Under the pieces are notes generated by a model. It saw nothing but the letters and a program-made list of their open reading frames with translations. It did no database searches and was not told the origin of the DNA. Both the position numbers and the translations under genes were made by a program. Below, one piece after another: positions 23,152-30,926 of a stretch of 31,017 nt of DNA. This stretch comes from UBA11524 sp964464815 (GTDB lineage: Bacteria > Bacillota > Clostridia > Christensenellales > Aristaeellaceae): contig CAYXHF010000030.1 in assembly GCA_964464815.1 (NCBI GenBank), forward strand, positions 1 to 31,017, read 5' to 3'. How positions within the stretch are numbered: position 1 is the first letter of the stretch; the number at the start of each line of letters is the position of its first letter.

Positions 23152-25293
23152 ATGAAAAAGTGGCTTGTAGCGCTACTGACGCTCCTGATGCTGAGCGCAA
23201 GCGTTGCCTTTGCGGCTGAAGCGACGGACATGACCGAGGATTGCAAGTTCAAGACGTGCAGCTCAGGCCGAAAATACACCCAGATGACCGACAAGAAGTA
23301 CACCTCCTACTGGGAGAGCAACAAGGTCAAGACGCCCTGGGTTTCCGTGACCGCACCGGAGGATGAACCCATTGCCGGTCTGTACATCTGCTTTGGCAAT
23401 ATGCCCGACGCCTGGGAAGTGCAGACCAGTGACAACGGCAAGGACTGGTTCACCGCTGTTCCCGGCGACACCAGCTATCTGCATGCGTATGTCGCCCTGC
23501 CCGAGCCGTCGCGCTACGTCCGTCTGGCCGTAACGAGCGAAAAGAAGACGGCCCTGCGCATCAACGAATTCTTCGTTCTGTCCGAAGGCAGCCTGCCCGA
23601 CTGGGTGCAGGTGTGGCAGCCCACGGCAGAAAAGGCTGACATTCTCTTTCTCTCCACGCACCCGGATGACGAGCTGATTTTCTTCGGCGGCGCCATTCCG
23701 ACCTATGCCGTAGAGCAGCAGCGCCAGGTCGTTGTGGCGTATCTGACGCGCTCCAACACCACGCGCTCCTCCGAATTGCTCAATGGCCTGTGGCACATGG
23801 GCGTTCGCAACTACCCGGTCATTGGCGGCTTCTCCGATAACTACGCCAAGGACTTGACGACCGCCTACAAGAACGCAGGCGGCAAGAGCAAGGTGAATGC
23901 CTGGGTGGTGGAGCTTTACCGCAAGTACAAGCCCGAGGTTGTTGTGACGCAGGATACCAAGGGCGAATATGGTCACAAGCAGCACATGATGGTCGCCGAT
24001 GCGGCCCAGAAATGCATTGCGCTGGCCGCCAACGAGGATGAGTTCACCGACTCCACGATTGCCTATGGCACGTGGCAGGTCAAGAAGCTGTATCTGCACC
24101 TGTGGCCGGAAAACCAGATTACCTTTGACTGGACCGTGCCGCTGGAAAGCATGAACGGCTCCACCGGCATCGAGCTGGCCGAGGAAGCATACGCCCTGCA
24201 CAAGACGCAGGCGGCCTCCGGCATGAGCGTGCGCGAAACCGGCACGAAGTATGACAACCGCATTTTCGGTCTGGCCTACACCACCGTGGGCGAGGACGTG
24301 CGCAAGGATGACTTCCTGGAGAACATCTACGACGCGCCCGGCTCCTATAACGCCTCCGCTGCCAATGCCGAGGTGACGCCCAAGCCCACTGAAGCACCCG
24401 CATATCTGGCGCTCCTGCCTCAGCTGAACGACAAGGGCTTCCTTGACGAGGGCGAATTCATCTATTCCTCCGAGGATGAGGGCCTCTGGATTTACATCAA
24501 CCAGACCAGCAAGATTATCATCCAGCGCAAGTACGATGCCACGCAGCCCCTGACGTGGTTCGAGGCTGACCTCTACGGCGACCTGTCCGCTGGCGAAACG
24601 CTCCGCACCGTTCAGAATGACCCGGAAAAGATGGGCAAGGTGCGCGTCGATGCCACGGAAACCGCCAAGAAGCACAATGTCGTTTTCGCCATGAACACGG
24701 ACTACTACACCTACCGCGTGGCCGTCAACAACAGCCGCAAGACGGGCGTCGTGATTCGTGATGGCAACATTCTCTACGATGATCCCTACACCGAAAAGCA
24801 GGTCACGTCCGGCATGTTCCCGAATCTGGATATGCTGGCCTTCATGCCCGACGGCAGTCTGGAGGTTTATCACAGCTGGGAAAAGACCGCGCAGGAATTC
24901 ATTAATGAAGGCGTGCAGACGGTCTACTCCTTCGGCCCGTACCTGATGCAGGACGGCAAGCTGTCCGAACGCGCCTACGAGAGCAGCGATTCCAAGAATC
25001 CGCGCTGCGCCCTGGGCATGGTCGAGCCGGGCCACTACGTCGCCATCATGTGCGAGGGTCGCCTGAAGCGCTCCGCCGGCGTCACGGTTGGCTATCTGGC
25101 CAAGCTGATGCGCGCCAAGGGCTGCCAGGTTGCCTTCAACATGGACGGCGGCCAGACGGCGGTCATGATTTTCATGGGCAAGCAGCTCAACCAGATTGGC
25201 GCCTACGATGGCGGCAAGACGAATTCTCGCCCGACCAGCGAGGTGCTGGGCTTCGGCACATCCGAGCAGGTCGGCACCTACGTGGTGCAGTAA
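23152..25293 (+). CDS. Secreted fusion: discoidin-like, PIG-L deacetylase, phosphodiester glycosidase
   Basis: This 713-aa exported protein has three parts. After a signal peptide (about 1-22), residues 30-145 look like an F5/8-type (discoidin) carbohydrate-binding domain (WVSVTAPEDEPIAGLYI, WEVQTSDNGKDWF, SRYVRLAV). Residues 160-390 are a PIG-L/LmbE N-deacetylase with the zinc motif HPDDE (170-174) and GEYGHKQH (271-278). After a Pro/Ala linker (about 400-418), residues 430-713 match the NAGPA phosphodiester glycosidase domain, with FAMNTDYY (512-519), YSFGPYLMQDGK (592-603) and NMDGGQTAVM (663-672). The likely job is deacetylation of, and release of a phosphodiester-linked sugar from, a surface glycan or teichoic-acid-like polymer. 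The ATG at 23152 is chosen for the signal peptide; GGAAAGGA lies upstream. Confidence 0.9.
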   Translation: MKKWLVALLTLLMLSASVAFAAEATDMTEDCKFKTCSSGRKYTQMTDKKYTSYWESNKVKTPWVSVTAPEDEPIAGLYICFGNMPDAWEVQTSDNGKDWFTAVPGDTSYLHAYVALPEPSRYVRLAVTSEKKTALRINEFFVLSEGSLPDWVQVWQPTAEKADILFLSTHPDDELIFFGGAIPTYAVEQQRQVVVAYLTRSNTTRSSELLNGLWHMGVRNYPVIGGFSDNYAKDLTTAYKNAGGKSKVNAWVVELYRKYKPEVVVTQDTKGEYGHKQHMMVADAAQKCIALAANEDEFTDSTIAYGTWQVKKLYLHLWPENQITFDWTVPLESMNGSTGIELAEEAYALHKTQAASGMSVRETGTKYDNRIFGLAYTTVGEDVRKDDFLENIYDAPGSYNASAANAEVTPKPTEAPAYLALLPQLNDKGFLDEGEFIYSSEDEGLWIYINQTSKIIIQRKYDATQPLTWFEADLYGDLSAGETLRTVQNDPEKMGKVRVDATETAKKHNVVFAMNTDYYTYRVAVNNSRKTGVVIRDGNILYDDPYTEKQVTSGMFPNLDMLAFMPDGSLEVYHSWEKTAQEFINEGVQTVYSFGPYLMQDGKLSERAYESSDSKNPRCALGMVEPGHYVAIMCEGRLKRSAGVTVGYLAKLMRAKGCQVAFNMDGGQTAVMIFMGKQLNQIGAYDGGKTNSRPTSEVLGFGTSEQVGTYVVQ

Positions 25294-25314
25294 TTTTCCC
25301 CGATACATTCCATG

Positions 25315-25344
25315 AGCCAGCGTCTTCACGGCGCTGGCTTTTTT
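25315..25344 (+). terminator. Terminator of the fusion-enzyme gene
   Basis: AGCCAGCG (25315-25322) pairs with CGCTGGCT (25332-25339), followed by a run of six T. Confidence 0.88.
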
Positions 25345-25369
25345 GCTGCGTAACTTTTGCTCTTCTGCC

Positions 25370-25414
25370 TTGACATAAGGGGCTTTTCTGGTATACTGTC
25401 AGTAAGCGCTTTCA
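25370..25414 (+). promoter_or_regulatory. GH2 promoter with cre/LacI-like operator
   Basis: Consensus TTGACA (25370-25375), a 16-base spacer and TATACT (25392-25397). Immediately downstream, GTAAGCGCTTTCA (25402-25414) overlaps the expected transcription start. Its core AAGCGCTT is palindromic, and the site matches the CcpA cre consensus except at two edge positions. Bound protein here would block transcription, fitting catabolite repression or a sugar-specific LacI-family repressor. Confidence 0.65.
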
Positions 25415-25471
25415 CGATAGCAATTCCATACGCAAAAGCATTTTTTACGCACACAAAGGAGGATTTTCCTG

Positions 25472-27754
25472 ATGCCGCGCACCATCCTTCCCGTATCAAC
25501 CGGCTGGACGTTTTCGCTGGACGGCGTGCATTTTTCGCCCGTCAGCATCCCGCACGACTGGTGCATTGAACGCCCCATTGATGAGCATGCACCGCTTGAC
25601 ATGCCGCAGGGATATTTCTGCCGTGGCGACATTGGCTACTATCGCTGCACCCTCGCCGTCAGCAAACAGGAAAAGCACCGCTACTTCCTTGATTTCGGCG
25701 GCGTATTTGAGCAAGCCACCGTTTTCTTGAATGATCAGGAGGTCGGCCACCACGGCTACGGCCCATCGCCGTTCTCGCTGGACGTAACAGACGCGCTGAT
25801 TTCCGGCGACAACGCCCTGCTGGTCAAGGTCGATTGCCGGGAAGAGCCGGCTGACCGCTGGTATTCCGGATGCGGCATCTATCGCCCGGTGACGCTGCGT
25901 GTGGTAGAGGACAAGCACCTGGACACGAAGCAGCTGCTCGTCCACAGCCACGTGGCAGACAATCTGGCCACCGTGGACATTCAGACCGGCACTTCCCTGC
26001 CCGTTCAGGCCGTATTGACCGCACCCGACGGCACCACCTTCACCGCGAAGGGCGAATCGCGCTTGTCCCTGACCGTTTCCAATCCGCAGCTTTGGTCGTC
26101 TGAGACGCCGCATTTGTACACCCTGACGCTTTCCCTGCTGGATGGCGAACGTGTCGCGGATGAAGTCACCCTGCGCATCGGCATCCGGGATGTGCGCTTT
26201 GTGACGGGTGAGGGTCTCTTCGTCAACGGCGCGCACGTCTATCTGCGCGGCGTGTGCCTCCATCAGGACATGGGCTGCCGTGGCATTGCTGCCAAGAAGG
26301 AAATGTGGCGCGTTCGCCTGACGCAGCTTAAGGCCATGGGCTGCAACGCCATCCGCGCCGCACATCACGTCCACTCCGAGGAATTCATGGATTTGTGCGA
26401 CGAGATGGGCTTCTACGTCTACGAGGAATGCTTCGACAAGTGGCATTCCGGCGCCTATGCCCGCTATTTCCAGGACAATTGGCGCCAGGATGTGGATGCC
26501 ATGATTCTGCGCGACCGCAACCGTCCCAGCGTCATTATCTGGGGCATCGGCAACGAGGTGGAGAACCAGGCGCACGATTCCATGATAGAGACGCTGCGCA
26601 TGCTGGTAGGCCGCGCCCACACGCTGGACGCGACGCGCCCTGTCTCCTGCGCCATGAATCCGCACTTCAAGCGTCCGGCGGACATTGACCTTCGCACCAT
26701 CCGAGACATTCAGGCGTTTGTGGACGAGGTGGACGAGCGCGAAATCACCGATTTGCAGGAGCGCCTTGTCGCCATTCGCCGCATTGCTGAATGCGTGGAC
26801 ATTATCTGCTGCAATTATCAGGAGCAGTGGTATCCGCAGATTCACGCCATGATGCCGGACAAGCTGATTCTGGGCACAGAAATCTTCCAATACTTCGTGG
26901 GCGAAACCGACCACTATCAGAACTACACGGAGCTGCCGCCGCTCCTGATTGCAGAGTCCGAGCCGTGGCTGCTGGGCGGCTTCACCTGGTCTGGCTTCGA
27001 CTATCTGGGCGAATCCATGGGCTGGCCGTCGAAGGGCTGGACGGGTGCGATTATCCGCACAAACGGCAATCCACGCGCCAGCTACCATATGTTCCGCAGC
27101 TTCTGGACGAAAGCGCCGATGGTGCATCTGGCCATCCTCGATTACAGCCTTGGCGATGAATTTATCAAGGATCATTGGGGCTTCCCGCCGTATGAGGCAC
27201 ACTGGGACTTCCCCATGTTCAACAAGCAGCTGCTGCCGTACATGATTGCCACGAACTGCGACAGGGTGGAAATTGAAGTACCCGGTCGTTCCTTCGCCGC
27301 ACCGGAAAAGGGCAAAAACGGCCTGATTACGGGCTTCCTGCCCTACATCCCGGGCTTTGTGACGGCCAAGGGCTATCTAAATGGGCAGCTGGTGTGCGAG
27401 CATCGCCTTGTGACACCCGGCCCGGCGGCCAAGCTGGCCTTTGATGCACAAGCCACTCTGCCGCCGGAATGCGGCTACGAGGTGCTGCTCACCGTCCGCG
27501 TGCAGGACGAAGAGAACCATCCGACCCTGCGGGAAAATCGGCCTGTCACCTTTTCCGTGGACGGCCCGGCCACGCTTGTCGCCACGGACAATGGCCACCT
27601 GACCGAAACCACGCCCTATCCCAGCCCGACCGTCCCGCTTTGGCATGGTCAGGCCAGTGTGGTGATTCGCCTGACAGGCGAGCGCGGCACAGTCCACGTA
27701 CACGCAAAGGCAGAAGGGCTTGCACAAGACACCTTGACCATCACCGTGCAATGA
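25472..27754 (+). CDS. GH2 beta-galactosidase-like enzyme
   Basis: This 760-aa protein has the GH2 order: a sugar-binding jelly roll (about 1-145, with PHDWCIERP and RWYSGCGIYRPV), an immunoglobulin-like domain (about 150-245), the catalytic barrel (about 246-560) and C-terminal beta domains. The acid/base is Glu362 in WGIGNEVEN; the nucleophile is Glu470 in LILGTEIFQ. The usual SHNPPS-like stretch is AHHVHSEEFMD, so specificity may differ from LacZ (beta-galactosidase, beta-glucuronidase or other). There is no signal peptide. AAAGGAGG precedes the ATG. It is controlled by the promoter at 25370-25414. The stub of a GH43-like gene follows 12 bases after the stop. Confidence 0.9.
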   Translation: MPRTILPVSTGWTFSLDGVHFSPVSIPHDWCIERPIDEHAPLDMPQGYFCRGDIGYYRCTLAVSKQEKHRYFLDFGGVFEQATVFLNDQEVGHHGYGPSPFSLDVTDALISGDNALLVKVDCREEPADRWYSGCGIYRPVTLRVVEDKHLDTKQLLVHSHVADNLATVDIQTGTSLPVQAVLTAPDGTTFTAKGESRLSLTVSNPQLWSSETPHLYTLTLSLLDGERVADEVTLRIGIRDVRFVTGEGLFVNGAHVYLRGVCLHQDMGCRGIAAKKEMWRVRLTQLKAMGCNAIRAAHHVHSEEFMDLCDEMGFYVYEECFDKWHSGAYARYFQDNWRQDVDAMILRDRNRPSVIIWGIGNEVENQAHDSMIETLRMLVGRAHTLDATRPVSCAMNPHFKRPADIDLRTIRDIQAFVDEVDEREITDLQERLVAIRRIAECVDIICCNYQEQWYPQIHAMMPDKLILGTEIFQYFVGETDHYQNYTELPPLLIAESEPWLLGGFTWSGFDYLGESMGWPSKGWTGAIIRTNGNPRASYHMFRSFWTKAPMVHLAILDYSLGDEFIKDHWGFPPYEAHWDFPMFNKQLLPYMIATNCDRVEIEVPGRSFAAPEKGKNGLITGFLPYIPGFVTAKGYLNGQLVCEHRLVTPGPAAKLAFDAQATLPPECGYEVLLTVRVQDEENHPTLRENRPVTFSVDGPATLVATDNGHLTETTPYPSPTVPLWHGQASVVIRLTGERGTVHVHAKAEGLAQDTLTITVQ

Positions 27755-27766
27755 CGGAGGAAGAGT

Positions 27767-27841
27767 ATGCAGTACGAGAACCCTGTTCTCTGCGGCATGC
27801 CTGTCCTACATTTGATTTTCTTTTCAGGGAGTGACCGGTGA
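27767..27841 (+). pseudogene. Probable 5' stub of a GH43 glycosidase gene
   Basis: GGAGGAAGAGT and an ATG follow the GH2 stop by 12 bases. The frame reads MQYENPVLCGM, which is how GH43 arabinofuranosidases/xylosidases start (ENPV...G..PDPS), then turns into unrelated sequence and stops after 24 codons, with the stop inside a terminator hairpin. The bases just after the ATG of 'GM' (CCTGTCCTACAT) look like the expected Pro-Asp-Pro-Ser/Thr codons with one base missing. I infer a GH43 gene once in operon with GH2 whose body was deleted. The alternative is a meaningless 24-codon frame; the perfect ribosome site argues against that. Confidence 0.5.
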
Positions 27842-27856
27842 GTCACTCCCTTTTTT
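27826..27856 (+). terminator. Terminator of the GH2 transcript
   Basis: AGGGAGTGAC (27826-27835) pairs perfectly with GTCACTCCCT (27842-27851) around a 6-base loop, followed by a run of six T. Confidence 0.93.
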
Positions 27857-27861
27857 CGCAT

Positions 27862-27906
27862 AAACAAACGCCCCTGCCACAGAGGTTCAACCTCCACAGC
27901 AGGGGC
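27862..27906 (-). terminator. Terminator of yebC
   Basis: On the minus strand, GCCCCTGC (27906-27899) pairs with GCAGGGGC (27877-27870), with an inner GAGGTT/AACCTC stem, followed by GTTTGTTT. The T-tract is interrupted, but the stem is long. Confidence 0.75.
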
Positions 27907-27940
27907 AATGATATGGCAAAACACAACGTCGAGGAGAAAA

Positions 27941-28690
27941 TTATTCGTCCTCTTCCTCGTCCTCGGGCAGCTCGGCATTGTGATACACGTTCTGCACGTC
28001 GTCGTTGTCTTCCAGCATTTCCAGCAGCTTCTGAATCTTCTGCAGGGTGTCCTCATCGGGGACAGCCACGGTGTTCTGCGGAATCTTGTCCACTTCCGCA
28101 GACAGGAAGGTCAGACCCTGCTGCTCCAGCGCTTCGCGAACCGCGGAGAAGTCATTCGGGGCGGTGTAGATTTCGTAAGCATCCTCATCCACCTTCATGT
28201 CTTCCGCACCAGCGTCCAGCGCCAGCATCATCATTTCTTCCTCGTCGGAGCCGGGCGTGCGCTCGACCACCAGAACGCCCTTCTCGTCGAACATGAAGCC
28301 GACGGAGCCGGTCGTGCCGAGGTTGCCGCCGTTCTTGGCGAAGCAGTGACGCACGTCGGAGGCAGTACGGTTGCGGTTATCGGTGATGGTGTCCACGATA
28401 ATCGCCACGCCGCCGGGCGCATAGCCTTCATAGGTAATCTGCTCATACACCACGTTGGACAGCTCGCCGCTGGCCTTCTTGATGGAGCGCTGAATGTTGT
28501 CATTCGGCATGTTGTTGGCCTTGGCCTTGGCGATAATATCGCGCAGCTTGCCGTTGGATTCGGGGTTCGCGCCGCCATCGCGCACAGCGATTGCAATTTC
28601 ACGGCCGATCTTGGTGAAGATTGCGCCGCGGGCCGCGTCAGCCTTGCCCTTCTTCGCCTGAATATTATGCCACTTGGAATGCCCAGACAT
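27941..28690 (-). CDS. yebC: YebC/PmpR family protein
   Basis: This 249-aa protein matches YebC from end to end: MSGHSKWHNIQAKKGKAD and the GAIFTKIGREI segment (residues 1-30), NNMPNDNIQRSIKKASGE (about 59-76) and YEGYAPGGVAIIVDTITDNRNRT in domain 2 (about 87-109). The C-terminus is very acidic (EDEEEDE). The family was described as transcriptional regulators, and more recently as ribosome-associated factors that ease translation of proline-rich stretches (family knowledge, not visible here). AGGAGGG precedes the ATG by 9 bases. In many bacteria it sits next to ruvC; here it is alone, between a glycosidase gene and spoIVB. Confidence 0.97.
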   Translation of the reverse strand: MSGHSKWHNIQAKKGKADAARGAIFTKIGREIAIAVRDGGANPESNGKLRDIIAKAKANNMPNDNIQRSIKKASGELSNVVYEQITYEGYAPGGVAIIVDTITDNRNRTASDVRHCFAKNGGNLGTTGSVGFMFDEKGVLVVERTPGSDEEEMMMLALDAGAEDMKVDEDAYEIYTAPNDFSAVREALEQQGLTFLSAEVDKIPQNTVAVPDEDTLQKIQKLLEMLEDNDDVQNVYHNAELPEDEEEDE

Positions 28691-28772
28691 TGAAAAATCC
28701 CTCCTGAAAATACATCAGAGAAGCATGCGCCACGGCATGTTTGCTCCGAACGTTGGTAGTTTGAAACACTTT

Positions 28773-28802
28773 ATTATAGCACCTTAGCCGTCGTGCCGTC
28801 AA
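28773..28802 (-). promoter_or_regulatory. Promoter of yebC
   Basis: On the minus strand: TTGACG (28802-28797), an 18-base spacer and consensus TATAAT (28778-28773). The leader to the ATG is about 75 bases. Confidence 0.7.
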
Positions 28803-28870
28803 GGGAAGAACGGAAGGAAAGGCTCTTTTTCGGAAAATTTCTTGCGAAAAATACGTTTTTCTGTCGCCAC

Positions 28871-28899
28871 GCATGTTTTTTCCCTGCGTGCGCAGACTA
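28871..28899 (+). promoter_or_regulatory. Candidate sigma-G (forespore) promoter of spoIVB
   Basis: GCATG (28871-28875) fits the sigma-G -35 (GHATR). After a 17-base spacer, CAGACTA (28893-28899) fits the -10 CATWMTA with one mismatch. No sigma-A promoter was found upstream of spoIVB on this strand. In Bacillus subtilis spoIVB is transcribed by sigma-F and sigma-G, so the match agrees with the gene's role. The fit to sigma-F is poorer (two mismatches in the -10). Confidence 0.45.
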
Positions 28900-28927
28900 T
28901 TTTCCGATTGAGACGGGAGGTTTTGTG

Positions 28928-30169
28928 ATGAAGCAACGTGTTCCACCGCTGCGTGCGGCGCTGGCGCTGGTGACCTCGCTCCTGCTGGTGCTTTCGTACT
29001 TTTCTCCGGCACAGCAGGCCCTTCGGCGCTTTCCAGAGCAGATTCATCTGACATGTGGCGAGGCGGCCATTCTCTACACCGGTGGCCTGACGCTGCACGG
29101 CGAAGGGCTGAACGTCAGCGCATCGCAGGACGAGACGCTGGGTCAGTCCGTCAGCGTCACCGCGGCCCAAAGTGGCACATCCGAGCTGCTGCTGAGCCTG
29201 CTGGGCATTCCGCTGCGCCGAAGTGAGGTGCAAATTGACGCTGAAAAGCGGCTGATTCCCGGTGGTCAGGCACTGGGCGTCGCCATGCGCACCAGTGGCG
29301 TGCTGATTGTCGGGCTGTCGGATGTGACGGCGAATGCTTGTCCGGCGCGTGATGGCGGCCTGAAGGCAGGCGATTTGCTCCTGCGCATGAATGGCGAAGC
29401 GATTGCCCGCGTCAGCGACGTGACCGACGTCATTCAGCGCAGTGGCGCAACGCCGGTGCAGGTGGAATTCAGCCGCAACGGCGAAGCGCATCAAACAACC
29501 CTGACACCCATTGTCGATGACAGCAGCGGCACAGCGCGGCTTGGCGCATGGGTGCGCGACAGCACCGCCGGCATTGGCACGCTCTCCTTCTACGACCCAG
29601 ACACAGGGCGATACGGCGCACTCGGCCACGCCATCACCGATGGCGATACAGGGAGCATCCTGACCGTCAGCAAGGGCAACGTGCTTTCCGCCGACATTGT
29701 TGCCGTGCAAAAAGGACAGCGCGGCACGCCCGGTGAGTTGAAGGGCTCCTTCCTGCGCAACAGCGTGCTGGGCGACATCCAGCAAAACACAGCGCTTGGC
29801 ATCTACGGTCAGATGAGCACACCCATGGAAAATCCGCTGTATCCGGACGGCCTGCCAATTGGCCTGCACAGCAATGTGCATACCGGCCCTGCCACGATTC
29901 TGAGCACCATCGACGTCCACGGCGTGCAAGCCTTCACCGTGGAAATCACCCACGTCAACCAGCAGAACACGAAAAGCCCCAAAAACATGGTTCTGCACAT
30001 CACCGACGAACGGCTGCTGGACGCCACCGGCGGTATTGTGCAGGGCATGAGCGGCAGCCCGATTATTCAGGACGGAAAGCTAATTGGCGCGGTGACGCAC
30101 GTTTTGGTAAATGACCCAACAACCGGATATGGGATATTCATTGAAAATATGCTGGATGCGGCAGGATAG
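28928..30169 (+). CDS. spoIVB: SpoIVB sporulation signalling peptidase (S55)
   Basis: This 413-aa serine peptidase is made in the forespore and acts across the intermembrane space to trigger pro-sigma-K processing and engulfment-to-cortex progression. It has an N-terminal membrane anchor (about 8-27), a PDZ domain (about 113-190, with PARDGGLKAGDLLLRMNG) and the S55 peptidase domain: GALGHAITD with His234, HITDERLLD with Asp360, and GGIVQGMSGSPII with Ser375. This spacing agrees with the B. subtilis triad (His236, Asp363, Ser378) and its 425-aa length. The ATG at 28928 has GGGAGG; an in-frame start 45 codons upstream would precede the candidate promoter. It shows that the organism has a sporulation programme. 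Confidence 0.96.
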   Translation: MKQRVPPLRAALALVTSLLLVLSYFSPAQQALRRFPEQIHLTCGEAAILYTGGLTLHGEGLNVSASQDETLGQSVSVTAAQSGTSELLLSLLGIPLRRSEVQIDAEKRLIPGGQALGVAMRTSGVLIVGLSDVTANACPARDGGLKAGDLLLRMNGEAIARVSDVTDVIQRSGATPVQVEFSRNGEAHQTTLTPIVDDSSGTARLGAWVRDSTAGIGTLSFYDPDTGRYGALGHAITDGDTGSILTVSKGNVLSADIVAVQKGQRGTPGELKGSFLRNSVLGDIQQNTALGIYGQMSTPMENPLYPDGLPIGLHSNVHTGPATILSTIDVHGVQAFTVEITHVNQQNTKSPKNMVLHITDERLLDATGGIVQGMSGSPIIQDGKLIGAVTHVLVNDPTTGYGIFIENMLDAAG

Positions 30170-30176
30170 TATTTAT

Positions 30177-30205
30177 GCCAGAGGCGTTTTGTCTCTGGCG
30201 TTTTT
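30177..30205 (+). terminator. Terminator of spoIVB
   Basis: GCCAGAG (30177-30183) pairs with CTCTGGC (30193-30199), followed by GTTTTT. It marks the end of the GC-rich part of the window. Confidence 0.8.
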
Positions 30206-30218
30206 CTATGGCGTGTGG

Positions 30219-30224
30219 TATAAT
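30219..30224 (+). promoter_or_regulatory. Extended -10 promoter of the ICMT-like gene
   Basis: A consensus TATAAT is preceded by TGG, giving an extended -10. The -35 position (30196-30201) is poor. The gene start at 30259 is 35 bases downstream. Confidence 0.5.
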
Positions 30225-30258
30225 AAATTGAATAAATTGGAATTTGTGGAGGTACACA

Positions 30259-30840
30259 ATGATAATAAAAATGCTTACAATTTCATTGATGGCAGCGTTC
30301 TACATCTGTTATTTTGTAAAGATGATCAGTCAAAGAAAAAAAGGAATACAAACAGACCAGCTTGGAAAAGGGAAAGCAGGATTTATAAAGTTTATAGAAA
30401 TCACACTTAAAGTAGCGACTTGTGCATTACCCTTAATTCAACTCGTCAGTATCATATATTCCAAAGAGAGTATTTATACATTGCTAAAACCTGTAGGGGT
30501 TGCGATAACTGCCATGGGGGTTGTCACATTTATTATTTCTGTGTTGCAAATGAAAGATAACTGGCGAGCTGGGGTTCAGCGAGAAGATAAAACGAATCTT
30601 GTTGTAACGGGCATATATGCTATTAGCAGAAATCCTGCATTTTTGGGCTTTGACCTAATGTACATAGGAATATTGATTTCATATTTTAATTGGTATTTAT
30701 GCCTTGCGACGGTTATAACAGTATTACTTTTTCATTTGCAGATAGTCAATGTGGAGGAGGCTTTTTTGATAGAAGCATTCGGAAATGAATACCTGCAATA
30801 CAAATCAAAAGTATGCAGGTATTTAGGAAGAAAAAGATAG
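30259..30840 (+). CDS. Isoprenylcysteine carboxyl methyltransferase (ICMT)-like membrane protein
   Basis: This 193-aa membrane protein has about five helices. Its C-terminal half carries the ICMT/PEMT methyltransferase pattern: LVVTGIYAISRNPAFLGFDL (about 114-133; the RNP AdoMet-site motif), then a helix pair and NVEEAFLIEAFGNEYLQYKSKV (about 164-185; the E-x-x-L...G..Y..Y motif). Bacterial members' substrates are mostly unknown. The ATG at 30259 has GGAGGT close by; a TTG start five codons earlier would overlap that site. Base use is strikingly AT-rich (A/T third positions such as ATA and AAA) against the GC-rich genes before it, which suggests recent acquisition. An XRE-type regulator follows on the same strand. 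Confidence 0.85.
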   Translation: MIIKMLTISLMAAFYICYFVKMISQRKKGIQTDQLGKGKAGFIKFIEITLKVATCALPLIQLVSIIYSKESIYTLLKPVGVAITAMGVVTFIISVLQMKDNWRAGVQREDKTNLVVTGIYAISRNPAFLGFDLMYIGILISYFNWYLCLATVITVLLFHLQIVNVEEAFLIEAFGNEYLQYKSKVCRYLGRKR

Positions 30841-30876
30841 CCTCCAGTTTAGCGCCATAAGGCAACAGCGAGTTGC

Positions 30877-30905
30877 TTGAAAAAAGATTTATCTGGTCTT
30901 ATAAT
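30877..30905 (+). promoter_or_regulatory. Promoter of the XRE-type regulator gene
   Basis: TTGAAA (30877-30882), a 17-base spacer and consensus TATAAT (30900-30905), 21 bases before the ATG at 30927, so the regulator has its own transcript. Confidence 0.7.
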
Positions 30906-30926
30906 ATCGTTGGAGGTGAAATCCAT

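Noticed and set aside
23263..25329. A 688-codon minus-strand frame opposite the fusion-enzyme gene
   Set aside because: It has no initiation signal, begins within the terminator region, and has no domain resemblance; the sense gene is fully explained.
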